Positions 6,993 to 13,575 of a stretch of DNA of 27,984 nucleotides are shown piece by piece. Every line of letters begins with the position of its first letter. The stretch's first letter is position 1. The DNA is taken from the NCBI GenBank assembly GCA_036675505.1, contig JAKFEW010000108.1:1-27984 (forward strand), written 5' to 3'. This stretch comes from JAKFEW01 sp036675505 (GTDB lineage Bacteria > Cyanobacteriota > Sericytochromatia > S15B-MN24 > JAQBPE01). Position numbers and translations under genes: made by a program. Below the pieces are notes generated by a model. That model was given only the letters and a program-made list of their open reading frames with translations, searched no databases and was not told the DNA's origin.

Positions 6993-7847
6993 ATGCCCGC
7001 GAAAGTTCTCGTCACCGGTGCCGGCGGCATGCTCGCCACCGACCTCGTGCCCGTCTTGCGGGCCGCGATGCACGAGGTCGTCGCCTGCGGGCGCGATCGC
7101 CTCGACATCCTCGATCCGGCGCAGGCCCGCGCCGTGATCCTCGCCGAGCGTCCGGCCACCGTGATCCACTGCGCGGCCTACACCAACGTCGACGGCGCCG
7201 AGGCGGACCCCCAGGCGGCCTTCAGCGTGAACCGCGACGGCACCCGCCACGTCGCCGAGGCCTGCCGCGCGGCCGGCGCGACGATGGTGTACGTGAGCAC
7301 GGACTACGTCTTCGACGGCAAGGCCTCCCGGCCCTACCGCACCGACGACCCACCGAACCCGCTCGGCGTCTACGGCCAGAGCAAGCTCGCGGGCGAGCTC
7401 GCGGTGCGTCAGGCGCTCGACGCGCACTTCATCGTGCGCACCTCCTGGCTCTACGGCCGCGGCGGCAAGAACTTCGTCGACACGATGCGCAGGCTCGGCC
7501 GCGCCCAGCCCGAGCTCGCGGTGGTGGACGACCAGGTGGGCTCGCCCACCTGGACCCAGGCGCTGGCCGAGACGATCGGCGACCTCATCGCGACGACGCG
7601 CTACGGCCGCTACCACGCCACCGGCCAGGGCACCTGCTCGTGGTACGGCCTGACCCGCAAGATCATGGAGCTCGAGGGGCTCGACACGCGGGTGCGGCCG
7701 ATCACCACGGCGGAGCTGGGGCGGCCCGCGCCGCGGCCTATGTACTCCGTGCTCGACAACGGCGCGCTTGTCGAGGCGGGCGTGCCGCTGCTGCCGCGCT
7801 GGGAGGACAGCCTGGCCCGCTACCTGGCGCTGGTGCCGCTGGGCTGA
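6993..7847 (+). CDS. rfbD: RmlD-like dTDP-4-dehydrorhamnose reductase (SDR family)
   Basis: A 284-residue NAD(P)H-dependent reductase of the extended SDR/RmlD substrate-binding family. The classical enzyme reduces dTDP-4-keto-L-rhamnose to dTDP-L-rhamnose, the precursor of surface polysaccharide. Visible marks are the Rossmann loop TGAGGMLA (8-15), VIHCAAYTNVDGAE, the VSTDYVFDG motif, the Y-x-x-x-K pair (YGQSK, Y127/K131) and VRTSWLYG. Length fits the family. ATG 6993 follows AGGAGG (6983-6988) closely; the frame opens upstream at 6927 but without a site. rmlA, B and C are not nearby, so the exact sugar substrate is unproven. The context (envelope genes) agrees with a role in surface glycan synthesis. 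TATGAT at 6966-6971 is a possible -10 without a clear -35. Confidence 0.9.
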   Translation: MPAKVLVTGAGGMLATDLVPVLRAAMHEVVACGRDRLDILDPAQARAVILAERPATVIHCAAYTNVDGAEADPQAAFSVNRDGTRHVAEACRAAGATMVYVSTDYVFDGKASRPYRTDDPPNPLGVYGQSKLAGELAVRQALDAHFIVRTSWLYGRGGKNFVDTMRRLGRAQPELAVVDDQVGSPTWTQALAETIGDLIATTRYGRYHATGQGTCSWYGLTRKIMELEGLDTRVRPITTAELGRPAPRPMYSVLDNGALVEAGVPLLPRWEDSLARYLALVPLG

Positions 7848-7900
7848 GCCGCGCCTGGTCGGCTTGGCCGAAGCGGCCCAGAGACTTCGTGCAGGCCCGC

Positions 7901-7930
7901 TTGGTATTCGATTGTAAACCTTTGTAAAGT
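7901..7930 (+). promoter_or_regulatory. possible promoter of the 50-aa gene
   Basis: TTGGTA (7901-7906) and TAAAGT (7925-7930) are separated by 18 bases in an AT-rich patch in the 127-bp gap after the RmlD-like gene. Transcription would start about 35 bases before the AGGAGG/ATG of the small gene. Both boxes deviate from consensus, so this is tentative. Confidence 0.35.
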
Positions 7931-7974
7931 AAGGTTGCCGAGACGCTCCCGCGTCCATCAGGAGGTAGCCCGCA

Positions 7975-8127
7975 ATGTTCCAGCCCATGACCACCGAGAC
8001 CCACACCGCCAGCCTGGCCGTCGAGAACCCGGCCGCCCGCGAGCTCTTCGAGGAGCGCTTCTACGACGTGACCGTGCTGCTCAACCTGCTCGGCGAGGCC
8101 CGCCGCTTCCAGGCGCAGGCCGCCTGA
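7975..8127 (+). CDS. small protein of unknown function (50 aa)
   Basis: An open frame of 50 codons from ATG 7975 to TGA 8125-8127, preceded by a consensus AGGAGG (7960-7965) with 9-base spacing. The peptide begins MFQPMTTETHTASLAVENPA and continues with an amphipathic helix-like stretch (ARELFEERFYDVTVLLNLLG) ending EARRFQAQAA. It has no cysteine pair, signal peptide or membrane segment. The strong ribosome site, GC-rich third positions and promoter-like upstream region argue for a real gene. It ends 10 bases from the convergent coiled-coil gene. No family is recognised; a small helical partner or regulatory protein is possible. Confidence 0.7.
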   Translation: MFQPMTTETHTASLAVENPAARELFEERFYDVTVLLNLLGEARRFQAQAA

Positions 8128-8137
8128 GCCCCGCCGG

Positions 8138-9229
8138 CTAGGGCGTGCCGCCCTCGGCGGGCGGGTTCAGCGGGCGCAGCTTGGGCTTCTGGCCCTCGAG
8201 CGCCTGCATGTAGGCCGTCTTGTCCGCCAGCAGCTGCTGGAGCTCCTTCTGTAGCTCCGCGTTGCGGCGCTCCGCTTCGGCGCTGCGGCGCTCGGCCTCG
8301 TCGATGCGCACCAGCGCTTCGTTGAGCTGCTCGCCCTTGGCGAGCTTCTCGGCCTTCTCGAGCTTGGTGGCCTTGCGCTTGGTCGCGGACAGCTCCTTGG
8401 TCGCCGCCTCGAAGCGGATCTTGAGCTCGTTGTGGCCCGTGCGCTCCTCGTCGTACACCCGCTGCAGCTTGACCACCTCGCGCTCCGAGTTGGCGAGCAG
8501 CTTGGTCATCTCCTCGACGCGGTCGTCGACGTTCACGCTGGCCGCGCGCGCCGTCTGGAGCTCGGCCTGCATCGCCTGGACCTCCTGGTTCGCGCGCAGC
8601 TTGAAGGTCTCGAACGACGCGAGCGCGTTCGCGAGCTCGCGGTCCTTCACCGCCACGGCCTGATCCTGGTTGGCGAGCTGGCTCTTGAGCGTGTGCACCT
8701 GATCCTCGAGGTGCTTCATCTCCGCCTTGTACTGCTCCTCGAGGTCCGCGAAGCGCATCGCTGCCTCGATCTGGCCCTTGAGGTCGCCGATCGCGCGCTG
8801 CTGCGACTCGGACTTCGCGCGCTCGCCGGCAAGGTCCTGCTGGGCCTTCTGGGCCGCGGCGCGGCCGAGGTGGACCTCCTGCCGCCAGCCCTGGCGCTCG
8901 CTCGCGAGCTCGTCGATGCGCGTCAGCGCGTACTGCAGCTGGCCCTGCAGGTCGCGCGCGACCACCTCGTGCAGCTGCTTCTGGTGGTCGATGTAGGCGC
9001 GCAGCTTCTTGTTTTCGGCGCGCAGGCTCTGGAAGCGCGTCGCGAAGCTCGAGAGCGCCTGGCGCAGCATGTCGAGCAGGCTGCGCGCGATGCGCGCGCG
9101 CTCGTCCTGGACCGCACGCGCGACTTGCTGCCACTGCACGATCTGCATATTGCGCTCGTGCAGGGCGTGGTTCAGCGTCTGGATGTGGTCGATCAGCTTC
9201 TTGATCTGCTGATCGTAGGCGCTGGACAT
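8138..9229 (-). CDS. long cytoplasmic coiled-coil protein
   Basis: A 363-residue protein with no signal peptide or membrane helix. From about residue 5 to 340 it is almost continuous heptad-rich helix, dense in Glu, Gln, Lys, Ala and Leu (for example LKGQIEAAMRFADLEEQYKA and RSAEAERRNAELQKELQQLL). It closes with a short Pro-rich tail (KLRPLNPPAEGGTP). The N-terminal 60 residues (SAYDQQIKKLIDHIQTLNHA) may be a distinct head. Coiled-coil proteins of this kind serve as cytoskeletal, polarity or scaffold elements, but no named family is identifiable by eye. ATG 9229 is the first in frame; only a weak AAGG lies upstream. It is transcribed alone, divergently from the lipoprotein at 9479 across a gap with several dyads. 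Confidence 0.88.
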   Translation of the reverse strand: MSSAYDQQIKKLIDHIQTLNHALHERNMQIVQWQQVARAVQDERARIARSLLDMLRQALSSFATRFQSLRAENKKLRAYIDHQKQLHEVVARDLQGQLQYALTRIDELASERQGWRQEVHLGRAAAQKAQQDLAGERAKSESQQRAIGDLKGQIEAAMRFADLEEQYKAEMKHLEDQVHTLKSQLANQDQAVAVKDRELANALASFETFKLRANQEVQAMQAELQTARAASVNVDDRVEEMTKLLANSEREVVKLQRVYDEERTGHNELKIRFEAATKELSATKRKATKLEKAEKLAKGEQLNEALVRIDEAERRSAEAERRNAELQKELQQLLADKTAYMQALEGQKPKLRPLNPPAEGGTP

Positions 9230-9252
9230 CTCGGTGGGGAGGACCTTCTGGC

Positions 9253-9270
9253 GATCACGGGGCTGTGATC
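9253..9270. promoter_or_regulatory. inverted repeat GATCAC-N6-GTGATC
   Basis: A perfect 6+6 dyad 24-41 bases upstream of the coiled-coil gene's start codon, in its likely 5' leader or promoter. It could bind a dimeric regulator or form a small hairpin. No promoter boxes could be assigned with confidence on either strand here. Confidence 0.35.
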
Positions 9271-9349
9271 AAGACCACCGACGTCTCGGCGGAAAGGGCA
9301 TGCCACGGGCCATCATAACATGGCGCGATGCAACGCTTAGCAAAGATTC

Positions 9350-9398
9350 GTGACGATCATCACCTGGCTGCGCGGGCGCTGTTTATCCAAGGTTAACC
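9350..9398. promoter_or_regulatory. CRP-like half-site dyad and GGTTAACC palindrome in a divergent promoter region
   Basis: GTGA-N6-TCAC (9350-9363) resembles the core of CRP/FNR-family operators. GGTTAACC (9391-9398) is a perfect palindrome identical to the one at 6872-6879, and GGTTAAG follows at 9428. All lie in the AT-richer part of the 249-bp gap between the divergent genes starting at 9229 and 9479. Confidence 0.3.
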
Positions 9399-9478
9399 AT
9401 TACTTTGTCGGCCCTTAAGAAAGATCCGGTTAAGCTTCGCTAAAACCATGCCGTGCCCCAGAATTCCGGAGGTCCCGC

Positions 9479-10249
9479 ATGAAGACCCGCGCCCTGCCCC
9501 TGCTGCTGACGGTCGCCCTCACCTCCATGGTGCTCGCCGGCTGCGGCGCGAACACGGTGCGGCCCGGCATGGCCGCCACGCCCACCAAGCAGTCGCTGCG
9601 CGCGCGCAACGCCGAGGACCCGATGGCCTTCCAGCAGGCCGCGGCCCGGGCGATCGAGATGGTCAACACCTCGCCGAAGTGGCGCAACCCCCGCCTGGTC
9701 TCGATCGAGGGCCATGGCTTCGACCAGCACGGCAAGATGGTGCCGCTGCTCGGCTCGTACTGGGTCTTCAAGTTCTGGGCCAACGCCGTGGACGAGGACG
9801 GCAAGGTCGAGCAGGCCGTGACCCGCGCCGACGTGACGCTGAAAATCGAGGGCCAGGCCGACCTGAGCGACGGCGGCGAGGGCAAGGACACCGCGATCGT
9901 GCGTGTGCTCGACCCCGCCAAGCTCGCGTCGCCCGACCAGGTCGTGCCCTTCGCGATCGCGCTCGGACTCAAGGTGAACCCCGCGGGCCCGGCCTTCAAC
10001 TACTACGACGTCACCTACAACTCGTACTACGCCAACCCGTCGGCCGCCACCTCCGACATCGCGGACGTGACGAGCTACTACCAGCAGAGCACCTTCGACG
10101 GCTTCAAGATCCCGGCCCGCCCCGAGCTGCTCGGCCCCGTGCCGGCGCCCGGCCCCGCGCCCGCGCCCGTGCCCGGCGTGAGGCGGATGACGCCCCAGGA
10201 GCTCCAGGCCGAGACCGCCGAGCGCAGCCGCCAGCACACGCGGCGGTAG
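9479..10249 (+). CDS. lipoprotein of unknown function
   Basis: A 256-residue lipoprotein. The signal MKTRALPLLLTVALTSMVLA ends at lipobox LAGC with Cys22. The mature domain has a helical start (DPMAFQQAAARAIEMVNTSP), then a strand-rich region (PRLVSIEGHGFDQHG, GSYWVFKFWANAVDEDGKVE, ADVTLKIEGQADL) and an aromatic-rich part (FNYYDVTYNSYYANPSAATS). A Pro-Ala linker and a charged, helical C-terminus (MTPQELQAETAERSRQHTRR) follow. No family is recognised. GGAGG (9468-9472) six bases before ATG 9479 sets the start. The gene ends at a strong intrinsic terminator and is monocistronic. Confidence 0.88.
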   Translation: MKTRALPLLLTVALTSMVLAGCGANTVRPGMAATPTKQSLRARNAEDPMAFQQAAARAIEMVNTSPKWRNPRLVSIEGHGFDQHGKMVPLLGSYWVFKFWANAVDEDGKVEQAVTRADVTLKIEGQADLSDGGEGKDTAIVRVLDPAKLASPDQVVPFAIALGLKVNPAGPAFNYYDVTYNSYYANPSAATSDIADVTSYYQQSTFDGFKIPARPELLGPVPAPGPAPAPVPGVRRMTPQELQAETAERSRQHTRR

Positions 10250-10261
10250 CCCCCAAGGAAC

Positions 10262-10292
10262 GCGCCCCCAGGCAAGCCTGGGGGCGCTTTTT
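10262..10292 (+). terminator. strong intrinsic terminator
   Basis: A perfect 12-bp stem (GCGCCCCCAGGC at 10262-10273 with GCCTGGGGGCGC at 10276-10287) has a very tight AA turn and is followed at once by TTTTT (10288-10292). It sits 12 bases after the stop of the lipoprotein gene at 9479-10249. The reverse strand lacks a T-run. Confidence 0.95.
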
Positions 10293-10302
10293 CGCGGGGG
10301 CC

Positions 10303-10824
10303 TCAGATCGCCGGGTCGCGGCGGCCGAAGACGCGGCCCAGGCCGATCTTGAAGACGATGAACAGGACGAAGCACAGGAACAGGAGCGTCCAGACCGAGC
10401 CGTGGAAGAGCACCACGATGCGCGTGCGCTCGAGCAGGAAGACGACCATGAAGGTGGCGCCCAGCATCATCAGCAGGCCGCCCAGGCGGTCGACGCCCGG
10501 CAGGTCGCCGATGCAAACCTTGCGGCCGGCGAGGCCGATCGTGGCGATCATCGCGGCGATCGGGCCGAAGACCGCGAGGACGTCGAGGTTCATGAGGTTG
10601 CTGCGCATGAACGCGGCCATGTACACCAACGCGACAGCCGCGAAGATGCCCGGGATGCAGGCCGCGTAGATCACCGCCGACCACAGCGCCGCGAGCCCGC
10701 CGCGCGGTTGGTCGAGCGCCGGCGTCAGCTGCAGCGCGGTGGCGGTCACCACCGGCGCCGCGAGCACGGCGCCGACGATGGCGGGGTTGGCGCTGGCGAG
10801 CGCCATCAGCTCATTGGGTGTCAT
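10303..10824 (-). CDS. conserved four-helix membrane protein of unknown function
   Basis: A 173-residue inner-membrane protein with about four hydrophobic helices: around VGAVLAAPVVTATALQL, SAVIYAACIPGIFAAVALVY, LAVFGPIAAMIATIGLA and two close segments at the end (MMLGATFMVVFLL, VWTLLFLCFVLFIVF). The pattern CIPGIF-x(10)-Y, NLMNLDVL, LPGVDRLGGLLMM and the late FHGS is one I associate with an uncharacterised family found in several phyla; this is from memory. ATG 10824 is chosen because GAGGAG ends 5 bases before it; GTG 10830 would abut the site. It is divergent from the DWSA-family gene (72-bp gap) and its 3' end lies 10 bases from the terminator of the neighbouring gene. Confidence 0.86.
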   Translation of the reverse strand: MTPNELMALASANPAIVGAVLAAPVVTATALQLTPALDQPRGGLAALWSAVIYAACIPGIFAAVALVYMAAFMRSNLMNLDVLAVFGPIAAMIATIGLAGRKVCIGDLPGVDRLGGLLMMLGATFMVVFLLERTRIVVLFHGSVWTLLFLCFVLFIVFKIGLGRVFGRRDPAI

Positions 10825-10896
10825 GGGCACTCCTCGCGAAATCCGGTAATCTATGATTCCCCGGCACCAGCGTCATCGAACGGACGGAGCCCGACC

Positions 10897-11787
10897 TTGA
10901 GCCAACCCCTCTTCGACGCCTACGTGATCGTCGATTGGAGCGCCGAGGGGAAAGCCAAGCGCGGGGCGAACAGCATCTGGTATACGGTGGCCGTGCGCCG
11001 CGGCGGCCGGCTTGCGATCGAGCCGCCCGCGAACCCGCCCACGCGCGCACTCGCGCGCGCGGCGATCGCAGCCCGCCTGGCCGACCTCGCCGCCGAGGGC
11101 CTGCGCGTGCTCGTGGGCTGCGACTTCCCCTACGGCTACCCGGCCGGGCTCGCGGGCGCGCTCGGCCTCGCCGGCCCGCCCTGGCGCGCGCTCTGGGACC
11201 TGCTCGCGGCGCGCATCGAAGACACGCCAGCCAACCGCAACAACCGCTTCGCGGTGGCCGCCGAGCTCAACCGCGTGGGCTTCGGCCGCGCCTTCCCGTT
11301 CTGGGGCTGCCCGGCGCGCCAGGCCAGCGAGTTCCTCGCGCCCACCAAGCCACGCGAGCGCGGGGCCGGCCCGGCCGAGCTGCGCGTGGCCGAGGCGTTC
11401 GCGCCGGGTGCGTCCTCGCCCTGGAAGTGCTGCTACCCCGGCAGCGTGGGCGGCCAGGCCCTGGTGGGCATCCCGGTCGTGCGGGCCTGGCGCGACGATC
11501 CCCGTTTGGCCGGGATCTCGCGCGTCTGGCCCTTCGAGACCGGGCTCGCGCCGCTCCTGGCGGGCGACTGGCGGATCATCCACGCCGAGGTGTATCCGTC
11601 GATGCTCAGGCTCAACGACGTGCCGGGGATGGTCAAGGACGCGCGCCAGGTCGACCAGCTCGCGCGCGCGTTCGCGGCGGCCGACGCGGCCGGCGCGCTC
11701 GCGGCGCGCTTCGGCCCGCCGCCGGGCCTCGCGGAGGCGGACCGGCAGCGGGCCGAAGGGGAGGAAGGCTGGGTGCTCTCGCCCTGA
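10897..11787 (+). CDS. RNase-H-like 'DWSA/SIW' family protein, function uncertain
   Basis: A 296-residue soluble protein starting MSQPLFDAYVIVDWSAEGKA, followed by KRGANSIWYTV. The D-W-S-A...S-I-W opening and the later CDFPYGYP (a second conserved acid) fit an RNase-H/actin-like fold. Similar proteins are often labelled cobalamin biosynthesis (CbiG-like) or molybdopterin guanine dinucleotide synthesis proteins in databases; I recall these names but do not consider the function proven. Later conserved-looking parts are PFWGCPARQAS, WKCCYPGSVGGQALVG, RVWPFETG and HAEVYPSML. TTG 10897 is taken as the start because GGAG lies 7 bases upstream; GTG 10924 would remove the first conserved strand. It ends 7 bases from the convergent lipoprotein gene. 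Confidence 0.82.
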   Translation: MSQPLFDAYVIVDWSAEGKAKRGANSIWYTVAVRRGGRLAIEPPANPPTRALARAAIAARLADLAAEGLRVLVGCDFPYGYPAGLAGALGLAGPPWRALWDLLAARIEDTPANRNNRFAVAAELNRVGFGRAFPFWGCPARQASEFLAPTKPRERGAGPAELRVAEAFAPGASSPWKCCYPGSVGGQALVGIPVVRAWRDDPRLAGISRVWPFETGLAPLLAGDWRIIHAEVYPSMLRLNDVPGMVKDARQVDQLARAFAAADAAGALAARFGPPPGLAEADRQRAEGEEGWVLSP

Positions 11788-11794
11788 GGGGCGA

Positions 11795-13303
11795 TCAGTC
11801 CGCTTCGATCGTCTCGACCAGCGCGTAGGACTCGCCCTCGGGATCCTCCTGCTCGCTGCCGCCGCCGAAGTTGACGTAGGCCCCGCGCTCGAGGCCCAGG
11901 CGCTCGTAGCGGAAGATCGGCTCGTAGCCGGGTGCTTCGAGCGTGAACTCGATCTCGACGCCGCCGGGCACGTTGTCGAAGCTGTACAGGCCGTCCCGCT
12001 GGATCTCGGCCTTCGCCTCGAACGGCACGGTGGGCTCGAGCGAGCGGACGCGGACCACGCCCAGCGTCACGATCTCGCCGTCGATCGTCTCGACCTGGCC
12101 CTTCACCGGCACAGTCCGGGTGATGCTCTCGGGCGGCACCGGCGCGAGCGCGTACTGCGGCGCGTAGGGATCCTCGAGCGTGGGGTCGCCGCCGAAGTTG
12201 ACGACGTTGGCCTTGCGGCCGGCCTCACCGGCGAAGAAGACGTCCGCGCGCGCGCGGGCGTGGTAGCTCGCGTGCTCGACGCGGATCTCGATCGGCACGC
12301 CGGTGGGCACGTCGTTCACCACGTACGCGCCGCCGCTGGTCTGGACGGTCGCCGTGTAGGGCACCGCGGCCAACAGCGAGCTCAGCGTGACGGACACGCC
12401 GTCCATCGCGTTGCCGCCGATGTCGTAGACCTGGCCCGACACCACCGCGCGGTCCTGCTTGTAGCTCGACGCGACCGTCGGCAGCGGGTAGCGGTGGCCG
12501 AGCGCGTCGTCGGCCGACTTCGGGCCGCCGAAGTTGACCACGGCGTAGCCCTGCGGGCCGCAGTCGTCGTAGACCGCCGCCGGCGTCACGAAGCGGCGGC
12601 GCGCCTCGCCCGACGCCTGGTGGAGCGCGGTGATCTCGAGCTTCTCGCCCGCCGGCGCGCCATAGACGTAGTAGCGGCCGTCGGTCACGTACACGGTGGT
12701 GTTGAAGGCGAAGCCACGCGTGCTCGCGCGCACCTCGACGCCGTCCGGGAAGGGCACGCCCTGCTCGTCGAAGACCGTGCCGCTGATCGACACCTGGCTC
12801 TGCTCGGTGGGGCGGCACGGCGGCGGCACGAACCACTCGGGCAGCACCGTCCCGATCGGCGGCGGGCTGGGGCGGGTGGGCGTGGGCGTCGGCTTCGGCA
12901 CCACGAGGGTGCCCTTGCGCGTCTGGTAAATCGCGACGGCGCCCTGGAAGAACTTCCGGAAGCAGGCCCAGTCGGCCCCGCCCTCCAGCCTGGACATCGC
13001 CAGCGTGACCTCGGCCTCGTCTTTCAGGTTGTCCCAGCCGTTCGGCAGGACCTGGGCCTGGTAGGCGCCATGCTGCGCCTTGCCCGTGGTGGGCGTGGCG
13101 GCGGGCGCCGTCCGCGCGCAGTCCGCGACCGGCGTGGCGGTCGGCGTCGGCGACAGCGAGGGCGGCGGCGGCGTCCTGGGATCGGTCGAGGAGGGCCGCG
13201 GCGACGGCGTGGGAGGGAGGATCGACGGATCGATCTGGAGCCGACAGCCCGTGAGCATCACGGCGCCCAGGAGCACCAGCCGAATGGTCTTGCGCGCTTC
13301 CAT
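11795..13303 (-). CDS. lipoprotein with three carboxypeptidase-regulatory-like repeats
   Basis: A 502-residue lipoprotein. The signal MEARKTIRLVLLGAVMLTGC has Cys20. Residues 21-75 and 135-170 are Pro/Thr/Ser linkers flanking a small segment (NGWDNLKDEAEVTLAMSRLE). Three repeats of about 100 residues follow (about 170-273, 286-385, 397-495). Each has a G-x-V-x-D/E start (SGTVFDEQG, SGQVYDIGG, KGQVETIDG), a VP-F/Y strand, an N-x-P-x-G turn and a closing VNFGG plus Y-A/P-L. They resemble the carboxypeptidase regulatory-like beta-sandwich, usually an adhesion or spacer module. ATG 13303 is preceded by GGAGGAGG, a very strong site. The single-repeat lipoprotein at 22342-22902 is a paralogue. Probably envelope-anchored and exposed; ligand unknown. 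Confidence 0.9.
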   Translation of the reverse strand: MEARKTIRLVLLGAVMLTGCRLQIDPSILPPTPSPRPSSTDPRTPPPPSLSPTPTATPVADCARTAPAATPTTGKAQHGAYQAQVLPNGWDNLKDEAEVTLAMSRLEGGADWACFRKFFQGAVAIYQTRKGTLVVPKPTPTPTRPSPPPIGTVLPEWFVPPPCRPTEQSQVSISGTVFDEQGVPFPDGVEVRASTRGFAFNTTVYVTDGRYYVYGAPAGEKLEITALHQASGEARRRFVTPAAVYDDCGPQGYAVVNFGGPKSADDALGHRYPLPTVASSYKQDRAVVSGQVYDIGGNAMDGVSVTLSSLLAAVPYTATVQTSGGAYVVNDVPTGVPIEIRVEHASYHARARADVFFAGEAGRKANVVNFGGDPTLEDPYAPQYALAPVPPESITRTVPVKGQVETIDGEIVTLGVVRVRSLEPTVPFEAKAEIQRDGLYSFDNVPGGVEIEFTLEAPGYEPIFRYERLGLERGAYVNFGGGSEQEDPEGESYALVETIEAD

Positions 13304-13449
13304 CTTTCCTCCTCCGGTCGGGGGCCTGCCGCCCCTCCTCGCTTGTACCGCGAACCACCGCCCGCTTATCCGGGTCGACGCGTGATGTTGATCACGCCCG
13401 CGGTCCCGATCCCGCACCCTGGCAAATCCTGAAAAACATCGTAAAATTA

Positions 13450-13480
13450 TTGATTCGCTTGTTTACTTTGCTTGTATACT
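13450..13480 (+). promoter_or_regulatory. probable promoter of the NHL lipoprotein gene
   Basis: TTGATT (13450-13455) and TATACT (13475-13480) are spaced by 19 bases in the AT-rich island 13425-13481, the most AT-rich part of this 272-bp intergenic region. The implied leader is about 88 bases. The opposite strand of the same gap must serve the gene starting at 13303, but no clear boxes were found for it. Confidence 0.45.
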
Positions 13481-13547
13481 AAGCGGGGAAGCGAGGCCTG
13501 TCAAGCATTTGTTTTCGATCGGGCAGGCGGGGTATGCATGCGTCGGA

Positions 13548-13562
13548 GGGGCTGAAGTCCCC
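13548..13562 (+). other. small hairpin in the leader, just before the ribosome site
   Basis: GGGG (13548-13551) can pair with CCCC (13559-13562) around CTGAAGT, immediately before the GGGAGG that serves ATG 13576. It might modulate translation. It does not match any riboswitch consensus I know. Confidence 0.25.
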
Positions 13563-13575
13563 AAGGGAGGCCCCC

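Noticed and set aside
11012..13432. Long plus-strand frame across the DWSA-family and three-repeat lipoprotein genes
   Set aside because: It crosses two real genes in other frames, has no ribosome site, and reads as Arg/Ser/Ala-rich low complexity.
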